Positions 20,986-33,245 of a stretch of 64,000 nt of DNA are shown piece after piece (the first letter of the stretch is position 1; every line of letters begins with the position of its first letter). Below the pieces are notes generated by a model. It saw nothing but the letters and a program-made list of their open reading frames with translations. It did not search any database and was not told the DNA's origin. The stretch comes from Voacanga thouarsii. Lineage: Eukaryota > Streptophyta > Magnoliopsida > Gentianales > Apocynaceae. The stretch spans positions 225,001 to 289,000 of the forward strand of contig JANUWF010001110.1 in the NCBI GenBank assembly GCA_026120185.1, in the 5' to 3' direction. The translations under genes were made by a program, and so were the position numbers.

Positions 20986-22440
20986 TTATGCTGCAGTGTC
21001 CAAGAGCCTATCCACTTGATCCATGTTGCGAAGAATTTCACCAACATAGTGTTTCACTCGATTGCCATTGACTTTGAAAGTGCGCCCCATGGGGTGAGTG
21101 ATTTCAAGGGTTCTAAAGGGGAATATTTGACTTACCGTATATGGTCCTAACCACCTTGATTTCAACTTACCCGGAAAAAGTCGTAAGCGAGAATTGAATA
21201 ACAACACTTGATCAATTATCTCAAATTTGTGTTGTCGAGTGATATGCTTATCGTGCCATTTTTTACCTTCTCTTTATACCGCATTGAATTATCATAAGTA
21301 TCCTTGCACAACTCCTCCAAGGCTGTGACTTGGAACAACCTAGACTTTCCAGTTGACTCAATATCAAGGTTAACAAGTTTTATAGCCTAATAAGCTTTAC
21401 GCTTAATCTCAACAGGTAAATGACATGCTTTTTCATAAACTAACCGAAAGGAGTTGTGCCAATTGGGGTCTTAAAAGCTGTCCTGTATACCCAAAGCATG
21501 TCATCTGATTTTAGACTCCAATCCTTCCTAGTAGGATTAACAGTTTTTTCCAAAATTCTTTTGATTGCCCTATTAACCACTTCAACCTGTCCACTTATTT
21601 AGGGATGATAGAGGGTGGCAAACCTATAGTTCACTCCTAGATGTTTGAGAATTTTTTCCATTTGAATATTACAAAAATGAGCTCCCTATCACTAATGAGC
21701 ACCTTAGGCACACCAAAACGGGTGAAAAGTTTTTTCAAAAATTTTACCACAACTCGTACATCATTAGTTGGTAAAGTTTGTGCTTCTACCCACTTAGAAA
21801 TGTAATTCACTGCCATTAAAATGTATTTATTACCCAAAGAACTAAGAAAAAGGTCCTATGAAGTCTATCCCCCAACAATCAAATACTTCACAAGCTTGAA
21901 AAACTTGTAATAGCATCTCATTAGATTTAGAAATGTTACCTATGCGTTGACACCTATCACAACTTTGAACAAATCTGTGGGTATCTTTGAACAATGTGGG
22001 CCAATAGAATCCAGACTCAAGCACCTTTCGTACAATGTTGTTAGCTTGGTAGTAGCTTCTAGCAAGTCCTTCATGACAATGTCTAAGAATATCCTCTCCT
22101 TCCTTAGAGTCCACATATCTTCTAATGATTTGGTCCGCATAACACTTCAAAAAAAATGAGTCATTCCAAAAATAATGCCTTACTTCGAAGAGGAATTTCT
22201 TTTTTTGTTGTATAGTGAGATCTTTTGGAATAATTCCTGCAACTGAGTAATTAGTAAAGTCTGCGAACCAAGGGGTGTTTGGAATCTCACATTCTATTAG
22301 CAGAAGTTGTTTATCTGGAAAGATGTCATTGATTTCCTCCTCTATCAATGATTCCAAATTGGGATTATCCAGTTTTGACAAGTGATCCGCAGCCAAGTTT
22401 TCCGCACCCTTTTTGTCCCTAATTTCCAAATCAAATTCCT
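20986..22440 (-). pseudogene. Athila-1 integrase
   Basis: On the minus strand a zinc-binding HHCC region (ILRHCHEGLARSYY followed by CDRCQR) precedes the core (FDCWGIDFIGPF). The segment after it has AVNYISKWVEA, where the usual Asp is Asn, then ISDRELIF, and the glutamate region [15 protein letters not shown]. The C-terminal GPY-type module (LKSRWLGPYTV) ends at a stop at 20986. There are frameshifts near 21840 and 21640 and at least two nonsense codons. It would insert the cDNA into chromosomes; as it stands it is inactive. Confidence 0.9.
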
Positions 22441-22800
22441 ACAATAATAATACCCATCTTTTCAATCTTGATTTGGAATTATATTGGATTAGTAAGTACT
22501 TTAAAGCAGAATGGTCCATATAAACAATGACTTTAGACAAAATAAGATAAGAACGAAATTTATCAAAAGTAAACACTATAGAAAGCAATTCTTTCTCCGT
22601 TGTTGTGTAGTTTTCTTGCGCATCTGTTAAAGTCTTGCTTGCATAGTATATGGGTTGGAAGTGCTTATTCCTCCTTTATCCAAGTACTGCACCAACTGCA
22701 AAATCACTTGCATCACACATTAGTTCAAATGGAAGAGACCAATCAGGTGTAATCAAAATGGGTGAATTAATCAATTTCTCCTTAAGCATGGTGAAAGCAT
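22430..22800 (-). pseudogene. Athila-1 RNase H
   Basis: The minus strand reads SLPFELMCDASDFAVGAVLG, the first catalytic Asp region, then ENYTTTEKELLSIVFTFDKF and a HSALKYLL motif. This domain removes RNA from the cDNA hybrid. A frameshift occurs near 22676 and a stop near 22440. Confidence 0.85.
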
Positions 22801-23680
22801 TGAGGCAGTTTTCATCAAAATTAAACACGGCATCATTTTCAAGTAAAGAGGTAAGAGGTTTGGAAATTTTTGAGAAATCTAAGATGAACTTCCTGTAAAA
22901 ACCTGCATGACCAAGAAAGCTCCTTGTGGCTTTCATAGACGTAGAAGGAGGTAACTTCTCAATTACTTCGATTTTTGCTCTATCTACTTCTATACCATTC
23001 CTTGAAATTTTATGCCTCAACATAATACCTTCTTGCACCATAAAGTGGTATTTTTCTCAATTAAGCGTGAGGTTAGTCTCTTCACATTTTGCTAGTACAT
23101 TTTCAAGATTAGATAAACACAAGTCAAACGAATCACCAAAAACTGAGAAATCATCCATAAATACCTCCATGATGTCCCCCACGAGCCTTTCAAATATTGC
23201 TATCATGCGCATTTGGAATGTTCTGGGACCATTGCAAAGACCGAACGACATTTGACGATATGCAAAAGTACCATATGGACATATGAAAGTGGGTTTCTCT
23301 TGGTCCTCAGGAACTATGGGGATTTGTAGGTAGCCAGAAAATCCATCCAAGAAATAATAGTATTTATGTCCGGCTAACCTTTCCAACATTTGGTCAATAA
23401 AAAGGGAGAGGGAAGTGGTCTTTCCTAGTGTCTTTGTTTAGCATCCTATAATCAATGCAAAACCGTCAACCTATGACCAATCTAATAGGGACTCGCTCAT
23501 TTTTATCATTGAGGCTTACCGTCATTCCTCCCTTCTTTGGTACCACTTAAGTAGAACTCACCCAAATACTATCAGAAATAGGATAAATGATGCCTAAATC
23601 TAGAAGCTTAATCACTTCACCTTTTATCACTTCACTCATAAATGGGTTCAACCTATGTTGGGGTTGCATTACAGGCTCTG
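22801..23680 (-). pseudogene. Athila-1 reverse transcriptase
   Basis: The minus strand carries the PISDSIWVSS start region, VVPKKGG, the FLDGFSGYLQIPI and PEDQEKPTF motifs, SFGLCNGPRTFQMRM, and the catalytic FMDDFSVFG (variant of YxDD). It is followed by thumb and connection sequence with RSFLGHAGFYRKFI. There are stops at about 23056, 23390 and 23460 and one frameshift. The family match (Ty3/gypsy, Athila) is clear. Confidence 0.93.
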
Positions 23681-24620
23681 CACTTCTTCCATCAAAATCT
23701 CATGAGTGCAAAAGGATGGACTAATTCCATTTATATCGATGATCTTCCAGGTTATTACGCCCTTATATTTCCCCAACACACTTACCAATTTGGTCTTTTG
23801 TTCTTTAGTGAGATATTTGGCAATGATCACAGGCAATTTATGTCCTTTAGCCAAGAACATATATTCTAAGTGCTCGGGTAGGTCTTTTAGCTCCAATTCC
23901 AGGGGATTCTCTATGGATGATTTCATTCTCCCCAAACTCCTTTTCTCAAGTTTTTCAAAATTCGTCATCCCAGCCTCATCGATAGAGTCCTCCAAATATG
24001 CTACTGAAGTTTTCACCAACTCCTCCTCAAATGATTCCTGCATAAAATCCAAAATCGGTTCGTCAAGAATATCAATTCTTAAACAAGAATCATCAAAAGA
24101 TGAAGGATGTTGCATGCTTTTGTGGATTTGAATGACTATTTCCTCCTCCTCAACCCTAAGTGTCAACCTCCCCCCATGAATATCAATTAACGCCTTTGCT
24201 GTAGCTAGGAAGGATCTACCTAAGGTTAAAAGCACTTTGGAATCTTCATCCATGTCAAGAATAACAAAATTCACTGGAAATATGAATTTGTCAACTTTTA
24301 CAAGCACATCTTCTATTATACTCCTAGGATATTTAATAGATATATCTGCGAGTTGAATACTCATCCTAGTAGGTTGGGGTTCTCCTAGGCCTAGCTTTTT
24401 AAATATTTTATATGGTAATAAATTAATGGTAGCACCTAAGTCAGCTAATGCATTACAAAAATTAAGAGTGCCAATTAAACATGGAATAGAGAAACTCCCT
24501 GGATCATTCTCTTTGTGTAGCAAATTCTATTTGTCCTGTAATATGGCTAAACATTCTTCATTTAGTACCACTGTGGACAATTCTTCTAATCGCTTATTGC
24601 TTACAAGCACGCTTTTGAGA
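23669..24620 (-). pseudogene. Athila-1 aspartic protease and linker
   Basis: A 284-residue open frame begins in the gag/protease junction (DPGSFSIPCLIGTLNF). The active-site loop reads LADLGATINLLPYKIFKKLG, with the DLGA form usual in Athila rather than DTG/DSG. The flap and LGRSFLATAKALIDIHGGRL follow, and then a linker to reverse transcriptase. A frameshift at about 24525 separates it from gag. Confidence 0.92.
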
Positions 24621-24721
24621 AATTAGGCATATTTAAGCATGTGAATGAAGGCTTCACTAAGTGGGATGTTTATGTGCAGCTGTTTGAATATCTTAATGAA
24701 TTTGTCAAATTGGGCATCTTT

Positions 24722-25236
24722 TCAGGCTTTGTTTATACGGGTAGGATAAGGAATTTGAGACTGAAAAGTTGAATTTCTAATAGGATTTTCGGGAGATGGG
24801 CAGGGTGCAGCCGGCACTGGTTCTACTGTTTTGGCCTGTGCCGGTTGCATGCTGGACGCATTGTTCTTGGGTGTACAGGGTAGCCGGCGCCGGTTCTCTT
24901 CTTCCAGCTGGCGCCGGTTGCAGTCTGCAATGTTTGGCAACTCCTTTCCACTCCGCAATGTGACAGCAGTTGTTTCCTCTTTGTCTATTGGTGTTTGTTC
25001 TTGAAACTTCAACACTATGTCAGTCAAAAACCAGATTTGTCTTTCCATATTGCGGATTATCTTCTCAAACTTCTCAAATGTGGAATCTATTTCTTGGAAG
25101 CATTTTGTGACATGGACAGCAAATTTTCCAATCACTGTCTCTAGCTCTACTGATTCTGGTGCTTTGAGTGTTATCTCAGAAGAGTGATGGGGGTACTGCC
25201 CCTCATTATGCCTCCTCTTATTCTAATTTTCCATTT
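24722..25236 (-). pseudogene. Athila-1 gag remnant (internally deleted)
   Basis: A start near 25234 reads MEN, stop, NKRRHNEG and then runs directly into the C-terminal gag part (CFQEIDSTFEKFEKII, AVTLRSGKELPN). Compared with Athila-2, whose gag is preserved as about 420 codons, the capsid core is missing, so a large internal deletion is inferred. The C-terminal part is proline-rich and contains GCCGGCGCC motifs in its DNA. Confidence 0.8.
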
Positions 25237-25457
25237 CACCTAAATATAGAAGATAGTTAGATAACGAAATTCACAATTTAAACAAAATTAAAAAATAAAT
25301 TAGTCAATTCAGTCAAAGTTAGTAAATTATATTATAAAGATACACGAGATATAAAAGACGACACCTTTGTGCAAAAAGAACAATTATACAAATTTATATA
25401 TTTATATATTAATATGTTTAAATCAACAAAATCTAAGCTTTCATGATATTGTTCTCT
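25237..25457 (-). other. Athila-1 leader
   Basis: Untranslated leader between primer site and gag start. No ORF. Confidence 0.5.
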
Positions 25458-25476
25458 GGCAACGGCGCCAAAAACT
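25458..25476 (-). other. Athila-1 primer binding site
   Basis: The minus strand reads AGTTTTTGGCGCCGTTGCC immediately after the 5' LTR, complementary to the 3' end of tRNA-Asp and typical of Athila. The 5' LTR has TA instead of TG at this border. Confidence 0.85.
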
Positions 25477-26996
25477 TAATGTGTCTGAATTTGGGTATAA
25501 AAATCATATAAAAATAAGCACATTCCCAATCAAGTTTAAATTAAAACGTTAACTCCAAATTACACATATAAGCAAGCTTATTCATCATTAAGCATAGCAT
25601 AGGGTTTAAAACGAGTATCGATCCTCAAGAAACAAGTATACATTAATCCCTTTTCTTTCATTATTTAACCGACGCAATAAAGTGAATAAAAATAAAAATA
25701 AACTAAAATAAAAGAATATATACATGGCAAGGATGGAGAATTATATAACTCAACCTATTATTTTGACAAACATGACCTTACAGTATCTAATCATTATCAT
25801 AACTAATCATGAAGGATTAAGATAGATTCACTTCTTTTTCAATCCATAAAATCACTATTTTCTAGACAAATTAGCATCACATATCATGTCTCAACTAATT
25901 TACCCAAAAGATGCATTAAATACAATCTTTGATTAAATCCCCATATCCTGACAAATTTAAAACATGAAATTAACCAATGAATCCATATCCTGACAGACAT
26001 CAATTAACCTTTAATTATCTAATTCTTAACAATTAACCCAAATTTTCAAGCAAGTTAATAGACAAAAAATTTGAAATTAATGAATTGAGACCACCATCAA
26101 CCTCTTTTCCAAGCAAGTCAATAGAAAGAAATAACAAATTAATCTCGTAATGAGCATAAGTAATTAAATACCAAGAATAACAAGCAATTAATCAAAAAAT
26201 CAAAGTAACTCTAAAAATCATGAATATTTAAAATAATATCAAATTATAATAGAATAATTAATGCATTATTGTTTAAGAAAAGAAAACAAAGTTAAAAGAA
26301 AGCACTCATAGACAAGCTTCCTTCTTCCTCATTTGTAGACTCTCTTGTACAATATTCCTTGATTTGATTAATTCCTCTTTGAATTTGAGTGATTTTAGGT
26401 TTTGTTATGGGAATTCTCCCTTTTTCCTTGTGTTTTCTCTCTATTTATAGGCTTCAGAAATGCCTAAATTCGTCCTTCTAGGGTTTCTGGCCAAATAGAA
26501 GTAGAAAAATACTAAAACCTTGCAAATTGTCAAAAAACGCATGCAAAAATCGAGGCACCGCCTCTGTAGCAGTGCACAGCCGGCGCCACTTGTCTTGCCT
26601 AGGGCCGGCGTCGGTTGTGGTCTATTTGGTTGTTCGTTCATTGATTTTTCTTGATTTTCATGTCACTTCTTCTAGATTGCAACCTGCGCTACCTCTGGGC
26701 TTCCAATCGGCGCCGACGATGTTCTGTTCAACTCTGTTTTGTCGATTTTTCATCACTTCGAAGTGCATGCCAACAGCACGTGGCCGGCGCCGATTCTTCT
26801 GTCCTGGCCGGCGCCACCTCTATTTTGTTTAGCGACGTTTTGTCTTATTTTACCCCTAAAATCTGAAATAATGCACAAAATACCTTTTCAAGGGTAAAAT
26901 CTCAAATATGAAGGAATATGACCAGTTATTGAACAAAATGTATTACAAAATAGCCTCAAATAACTAGGAAATATATGACTAATTTATGTCCTATTA
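25477..26996 (-). repeat. Athila-1 5' LTR
   Basis: 1,520 bp, the partner of 15967-17499. A TATA box (CCTATAAATAGAG on the minus strand) lies at 26442-26451. The GC block at 26555-26820 includes GGCCGGCGCC and a G-box CACGTG near 26779. Terminal bases have decayed by transitions (TATTA for TATCA). Confidence 0.92.
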
Positions 26997-27001
26997 AAAA
27001 A

Positions 27002-27582
27002 CACTCTTGCTTTATAGAAAACAAAAACCTCCTTTATTAAAGTGCTTCAAAGTAAATTCAGATTGAGTCTTAAAGGAAAAAGTATTTTTGCTTTTTCCTT
27101 GGTGCACATCTGCTCAAACAAGTGAGTTTTTACTGTTCTATTGATATTCAATCTCTTTTGTATAACAAGATTATAGTGTAAAACCCATCTGGAGTGAACC
27201 TTGATTTAGTGGTTGATTGAGAGGTTTTGGAAAACCAAGTGTGGTGATCCTCTCTTATATTTGGTATAGATTGATTCCATTAAGTTAGTAAATGAAATTT
27301 GGTTGAAAATCCTTAAGTGTGAATTTAAGGTAGTGGATGTAGATCTTGGTAGATCAAACCACTATGCATTCTATGTCTAATTTCTCTGCATATAACATTT
27401 ATTGCATTGTGTTTCTTACCTTAGTCTGAATCTGGATATTTCTTAAAGTTTCCTTAGATAGCTTTCTTTGTTGCTGTGAAGTTGGTCTAAGAAACTTGAA
27501 GAATATTAATATTCTATATAACAGATTTCTTGAAAATTTTAGTTTGTCAAAAACCTTATTCACCCACCTCTAAGGTTTTTTA
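27002..27582 (+). repeat. copia 5' LTR, second segment
   Basis: Continues the LTR after Athila-1 and matches 49055-49635. The two segments add up to about 1.19 kb, agreeing with the 1,202-bp 3' LTR. It ends AAGGTTTTTTA against AAGGTTTTTCA in the 3' copy. Confidence 0.92.
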
Positions 27583-27584
27583 AT

Positions 27585-27596
27585 TGGTATCAGAGT
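27585..27596 (+). other. copia primer binding site
   Basis: TGGTATCAGAGT two bases after the LTR matches the initiator methionine tRNA 3' end (TGGTATCAGAGC), the usual copia primer. Confidence 0.92.
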
Positions 27597-27642
27597 TTGG
27601 TCTACATATTCTCGGTCTAACAACCTTGTAGGAAAGATCCCC

Positions 27643-29422
27643 ATGGCAAGCTCATCATCTCCTCCATATGTTGAAGGTTCTTCAACAAATTGACCTCCTT
27701 TGTTCAATAGAAACAACTATACATTCTGAAAAAATAGGATGAAAATCTATGTGTGCTCAATCAACTTTGAGTTGTGGAATTTGATAGAAAAATGTCCTTT
27801 TATTCCTTTAAAAGTTATTGGTGGTGTAAAAATGCCTAAACAAATGACGAGTTTGATTTTAAAGATAATGTTAAGATGACATTGAATTTTCAAGCTATGA
27901 ACATCTTATGTTGTGCACTAGATGCGACCAAATACAATTGAGTTAGTGGTTGTGATTTAACCCATGGCATGTGAAAATTACTTGAGGTCACCTATGAGGG
28001 GACAAACCAAGTTAAGGAATCCAAATTAGGGCTTCTAATTCATGATTATAAATTATTCACAATGAAACCAAATGAAATCATTACTGATATGTTCACTAGA
28101 TTCACAAATATCACAAATGGTCTCAAAGCTTATGGGAAAGTTTATTCCCTTGGGGAACAAAATCAAAAAATTCTAGATGCATTATCCAAAAGCTGGTAGC
28201 CTAAAGCTCTTGCTGTGGAAGAATCCAAGGATATAAAATCCTTATCAACTGAAGAGCTGATTGGCTCTCTTCTAACACATGAAATGAAATTCAAGAGGTT
28301 TCAAAAATTCGATGATCATGATAAAGGTAAAAAAGGAATAGCATTGAAAGCTGAAAAAGAGGATGAAGAAATTAGTTAATCTAATAGTAGTGATGAAACT
28401 AAAGTAGACAATGAAGATCTGCAATGATAGAAAATAAATTCAGAAGTATGTTCAACAAAGGAAACTTCAAAAGAGGAAAGAAGTTCACAAAAAGTAAAGG
28501 ACAATCTTCAATGTTCAAGCCTCAATGTAATGAATGCAAAAACATTGAATACTTCATTGCTGACTGTCCAGTTGTAAAAGGAAGGGAAGGCAGAATGCTT
28601 AAAAAGAAGAAGGAGGTGAAGGCAAAGAAAGGCAAAGGATTGATGCGGACTTGGGACCAAAATGGATCTGAGTCTGAAGAAGAAGATTCTAAGAACGAAA
28701 CTGCCAACATATGCTTCATGGCCATGGAAAACGAGGTAAATTCTACTACCACTAATTTCATATCTAATTCGCTTATATCTATAACTAAAAGCCATGATGA
28801 TCCAAATGAGTTGTTAATTGATATGTTCCATGAACTAAACAAATTGTCCAGAAAAAATAAAGAAATGAAATTGAAGATTAATTGCTTGTTAAATGAGAAC
28901 AAAAAATTGTTAACTGAGAACAAAATGTCTCTTGAGTCACACATAAGTGCTATTATGAAAAAAAATGTGATCATGACTACTTTACAGTATGTATCTCTAG
29001 AAAATAGAAGTTTGTATGATAGAATTCAAACTCTTGAAAGTACGGTTAGCACTTTTGATGACATGAAAAATAGAGTCAATGACTTTATCACATGTATTAA
29101 AAAAATTCACAAATGGAAAAAGCAACCTAGAAAAATTACTTGGGACTCAACATCAAGCTGGAAATCGAAATGGCTTAGAATATAGACATGAGAATAAAGA
29201 TAAAATTCACAAGCCTCGATTTGTTAAAGTTGTCTCATGTTACACGACACACAAAACATGCACATATTGTGAAAAATCGGGACACATAGCATCAAGATAT
29301 CTTATTAAAAGGAAAGTAGAATCCAATAGAATAACTTTTTGGAAAATCAAAGGAAACACTACTAATCCCTATGGACCTAAGAAAATATGGGTACCAAAAA
29401 TCACTCTTCTTTCTCATGTATA
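27643..29422 (+). pseudogene. copia gag (capsid, nucleocapsid)
   Basis: The ATG at 27643 opens MASSSSPPYVEGSSTN, then a stop, then PPLFNRNNYTF, stop and KNRMKIYV; tryptophan and arginine codons appear to have become stops. The UBN2-type capsid helices follow as far as SLLTHEMKF. A nucleocapsid knuckle at about 28530 reads CNECKNIEYFIADC, where the usual His is Tyr. A coiled-coil region (about 28800-29090) and a second degenerate knuckle CTYCEKSGHIASRY (about 29262) follow. The frame changes near 28425 and 29180. Confidence 0.88.
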
Positions 29423-29720
29423 GGCACACTCTTTGGAGAAAATTAGCTTCACCAAGTGGTTCTTGGACAACGGTCGTTCAAGACACATGATTGGAGACGC
29501 AGCCTTGTTAAAAGATGTATAGACCACAAATGAAAGATTCGTTACTTTTGGAGACAAGAAGAAAGGAAAGATTCTTGGCATTGGAAACATTGGTAAAAGT
29601 TCCTCAACCATTATAAAACAAGTATTACTAATAGATGATCTGAAATATAAATTGCTTAGTATTAGCCAACTATGTGATAACGGCTGCAAAGTCATTTTTT
29701 AAAGGGATTCTTGTTCTATC
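29423..29720 (+). pseudogene. copia aspartic protease
   Basis: Reads TKWFLDNGRSRHMIGDAALL, equivalent to the copia WYLDSGCSRHM active-site motif with Ser to Asn. It then runs to IKQVLLIDDLKYKLLSISQL. A stop after LLKDV and another near 29701 interrupt it. Confidence 0.88.
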
Positions 29721-30725
29721 ATGGATAGCTCAAGTCTTGAAATAATCTTTGTTGCCAACTGTGTTGGAAATGTGTATGTATTATATCTAAATGACTTTAT
29801 AGCTCATGAAATTAGATGCCTCTCCGTACATGACAATGATGGTTACCTTTGGTATAGAAGATTAAGTCATGTATCTTTTGATTTACTAAACAAACTGTCC
29901 TCAAAAGAGCTTGTTAGGGGATTACCTAAAATGAAGTTTGATAAAAAGAAAATTTGTGATGCATGCCAATTTGGAAAACAAATCAAAACTTCCTTTAAAC
30001 CTAAGAAAATGATTTCAACCTCAAAACCTCTTGAATTAATTCAGTGGATTTGTTTGGACCAATGAAGACTGTCAGCTTTGGCGGAAAAAAGTATGCATAT
30101 GTGCTAGTTGATGATTTCTCTAGATTTAGTTGGACTTTATTTCTTGGACAAAAGGACGAAGCCCTTTCTGAATTTTCAAAACTGATCAAACGCATCCAAA
30201 ACTCTATTGGATGCAAACTGATTTCTATTAGAAGTAATAATGGTAAAGAATTTTACAATAATAAATTTACACACTTTTGTGATGAAAATGGAGTATTTCA
30301 CAATTTTTCAGTAGTCAAAACACCTCAATAAAATGGTGTTGTTGAGAGGAAAAATCGAACTTTGTAAGAAATGGCTAGATCCATGATTTGTGAAAACGCC
30401 ATTCCAAAATTCTTTTAGGCTGAAGCTGTTAATACAGGTTGCTATATTGTAAACCAAGTTATGTTGAGACCGTTTTTTAGAAAAATATCCTTTGAACTCA
30501 CGTTTGACAAAACTCCATCAATCTTCTATTTTAAAGTGCTTGGTTGCAAATGTTTTGTCCTTAATACCCGAGATAATCTTGAAAAAATTGATAGCAAATC
30601 CAATGAGACTATATTTCTTGAATACTCTTCCAATAAAAGGCATATAGAGTGTACAATAAAAGAACTCTATGTACGGAAGAATCCGTACATGTTGTGTTTA
30701 ATGAATCTAACATTTATTCTTCAAT
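29721..30725 (+). pseudogene. copia integrase with GAG-pre-integrase domain
   Basis: Begins with the GAG-pre-integrase zinc-binding region (YLWYRRLSHVSFDLLNKLSS, then CDACQFGKQ). The core has DLFGPMKTVSFGGKKYAYVL, VDDFSRFSW, IRSNNGKEF (catalytic Asp replaced) and NGVVERKNRTL with the catalytic Glu. The C-terminal SSNKR region ends the domain. Frameshift at 30045; stops near 30331, 30367 and 30418. Confidence 0.9.
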
Positions 30726-30889
30726 GAAAGATGATGATGAAGTAGGAGGTTCAAAGGAAGTACAAAAAGACCAACACAAAACTCCACCACTAGATACTCA
30801 TGCAAAAGAAGAAGAAATTGAAGAACAACAAGTTGAACAAGGAATGGAACTAATTGAAGATTCCACGGATCAACAATTATTAAAGGATT

Positions 30890-33245
30890 AGAAATACAAA
30901 ATAGGTCATCCTAAAAAACAAATCATTGGTGATCCAAGCTATGGAGTTAAAACTAGATGGTATTTCATTGATAACTTTGCTCTTCTCTCAAATGTAGAAC
31001 CTAATTGTATTGATGTAGCACTCCATGATGAATTTTGGATTATTTCTATGCAAGAAGAATTAAACTAATTTGAAAGAAATCAAGTTTAAAAACTTGTTCC
31101 TAGATCACTTGATCGTCCAATTATTGGTACCAAGTGGGTATTTAGAAATCAACTTGATAAATATGGAGTTGTCATTAGAAATAAAGTTAGATTAGTTGCC
31201 CAAAGATTCAATCAAGAAAAGGGCATGATGCTCAACTTGGCACGAGACAAGGGAAGAGCGGCCGAAATTTTATCGTCCTGGGCCGAAGGAGACCGACTAT
31301 GCACCAGAAAAGCTTATGGATACTTTCGCACCAAAGGCTAGAGATCTCCATGGGCTCGTACTATATGGCAACAAGGTCTCACACCGAAGCATTCGTTCAC
31401 GGTGTGGCTAATTGTTCGGGGTAGACTTAAAACGAAGGACACTCTTCCGTTTCAAGTCGACGACACTATGTGTATGTTCTGCAGAGAGGAGCCTGAGATG
31501 GCTTCTCACTTGTTCTTTGCTTGCACATTCACTAGCGTGGTGTGGGCTGACATCCTGGCCTGGTTGCGACTACCACGGACTATGAACTCGCTACCGGCCT
31601 GCTTTTACTGGTTCAAGTGTCACAACCAAGGATCCAGCTGGGTGGCCAAAGCTAAGACCACAGCTATGTGTGCCATAATTTATTTCATATGGATAACTTG
31701 GAACCGCACAGTGTTCGATTCACACCAATGCCAACTAACGGACGTAGCAACAAGGATCAAAACACGTGTATAAAGTCGTTTTCACCTTGTACCCTCATGT
31801 GTTGAACCTTTTTGAGTCTTATGCAAACCGAACGGGTTAGGGACCTCCTCGGGCCTCTAACTACATGAACTCTTTGTACATCTTCTTTTGATGATTAATA
31901 TACTTTTACATTTTCATCAAAAAAAAAAAAGAAAAGAAAAGGGCATTGATTATGATGAGACATTTGCTCCCGTTACTAGACTGAAATCTATAAGAATGCT
32001 TCTTGCTTTTGCTTCCTTCAAAAATTTCATACTCTATTAAATAGATGTTAAGAGTGAATTCCTAAATGATTTTATTAAGAAGGAAGTGTATTTAGAACAA
32101 CCTCATAGTTTTATTCATGAGCACTTTCCAAATCATATTTTTAAACTTTCTAAGGCTCTTTATAGGTTAAAACAAGCTTCACGAGTTTGGTATGAGAGGC
32201 TTAGTGGATTCTTGATTTCAAAAAGTTTTTCAAGAGGTTTGATTGATACCATTTTGTTCATCAAATATGATAAATTTGGTGATCTACTTATTGCTCAAAT
32301 TTATGTTGCATTATATCATTTTTTATGCTACTAATGACTTTTTGTACAAGATGTTTGCTAAGATATTGCAGCAAGAATTTGAAATGAGCATGATGGGAGA
32401 ACTAAACTTCCTCCTCAGGCTGCAAATTAAGCAAACCAATGATGGAATCTTCAAAATCAAGCTAAGTATGCCAAGAAATTGGTCAAAAGGTTTGGTATGA
32501 ACGAAGCCAAAGAAATCTACACACCTATGAGTACCTCTATAAAACTTGACCAAGATGAAAAGACTAAGAAGGTAGATGAACATAAGTATAGAGGTATGAT
32601 TAAAAATTTACTCTATCTCACTACTAGCCGGCCTGACATTATGTTTTTAGTTTATCTTTGTGCCCGGTTTCAATCATGTCCAAAGGAATCGCACCTATGT
32701 GCAATAAAACGTATCCTTCAATATCTAATTAGCACATATGATTATGGCTTATGGTATCCTCACACTAACATATTTGATCTTATAGGATACACTGATACAG
32801 ATTATGCGGGCTGCAAAGTGGAAAGAAAAAGCACAAGTGGCCATTGTCAATTTCTTGGAACTCTCTAGTGTCATGGCACAGCAAAAAGCAAGTATATGTA
32901 TCTTTATTCACAACTGAGGCCGAATATATTGCAGCCGGCAATTGTTGCACACAAATCTTGTGGATGAAAAATACATTGCTTAATTTTGGTCTTAACTTTT
33001 ATTGCGTACCTATATTATGTGACAATACAAGTGCTATCAATCTAACTAAAAATCCTATTCAACATTTTAGGATAAAGCATATAGAAGTTAAACATTATTT
33101 TATCCGTGATCATATGCTTAAAGGCAATATGTGTGTTGAATATATTTCAACTGATTAACAACTTGCCGACAACTTTACAAAACGTCTGGCCGAAGAAAGA
33201 TTCAACAATCTGAGAAGAGATTTAGGAATTACAAAAATCACATAA
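30890..33245 (+). pseudogene. copia reverse transcriptase and RNase H, split by a LINE
   Basis: The first part, ending RLVAQRFNQEKG at 31226, is separated by the LINE from its continuation IDYDETFAPVTRLKSIRMLL at 31947; together these form a normal copia RT. KLSKALYRLKQASRVWYERL follows. The catalytic YVDD site (about 32305) is lost to a frameshift and substitutions. RNase H shows GYTDTDYAGCKVERKSTSGH, TEAEYIAAGNCC and CDNTSAINLTKNP, ending with the stop at 33245. Several other nonsense codons are present. Confidence 0.9.
31214..31946 (+). mobile_element. 5'-truncated L1-type LINE with 13-bp duplication
   Basis: A 707-bp insert (31227-31933) ends in a poly-A tract and is flanked by AAGAAAAGGGCAT on both sides (31214-31226 and 31934-31946). 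A variable-length duplication plus poly-A and 5' truncation is the mark of target-primed reverse transcription. Its 123-residue ORF (31402-31773) is the zinc-binding C-terminus of plant L1 reverse transcriptases: FTVWLIVRGRLKTKDTLPF precedes CMFCREEPEMASHLFFAC, with C..C..H..C ligands. A stop lies upstream at about 31340. A 160-bp 3' untranslated region follows. Confidence 0.9.

Larger units (their letters stand above)
15967..26996 (-). mobile_element. Athila-type Ty3/gypsy element 1 (Athila-1)
   Basis: An 11.0-kb element on the minus strand, inserted in the copia 5' LTR with a 5-bp AAAAA duplication (15962-15966 and 26997-27001). It has 1.5-kb LTRs and a tRNA-Asp-type primer site (TGGCGCCGTTGCC). 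On its own strand the order is gag remnant, protease, reverse transcriptase, RNase H, integrase, then a long non-coding tail. DLGA in the protease and the AVTLRSGKEL stretch are typical of Athila. It is dead: gag is mostly deleted, there are several stops, and a solo LTR sits in the tail. Confidence 0.92.

Noticed and set aside
20724..21047. Hydrophobic Phe-rich minus-strand ORF after Athila integrase as an envelope protein
   Set aside because: It overlaps the integrase end in another frame, and its hydrophobicity comes from an A/G-rich opposite strand. No signal peptide or cysteine pattern was seen.
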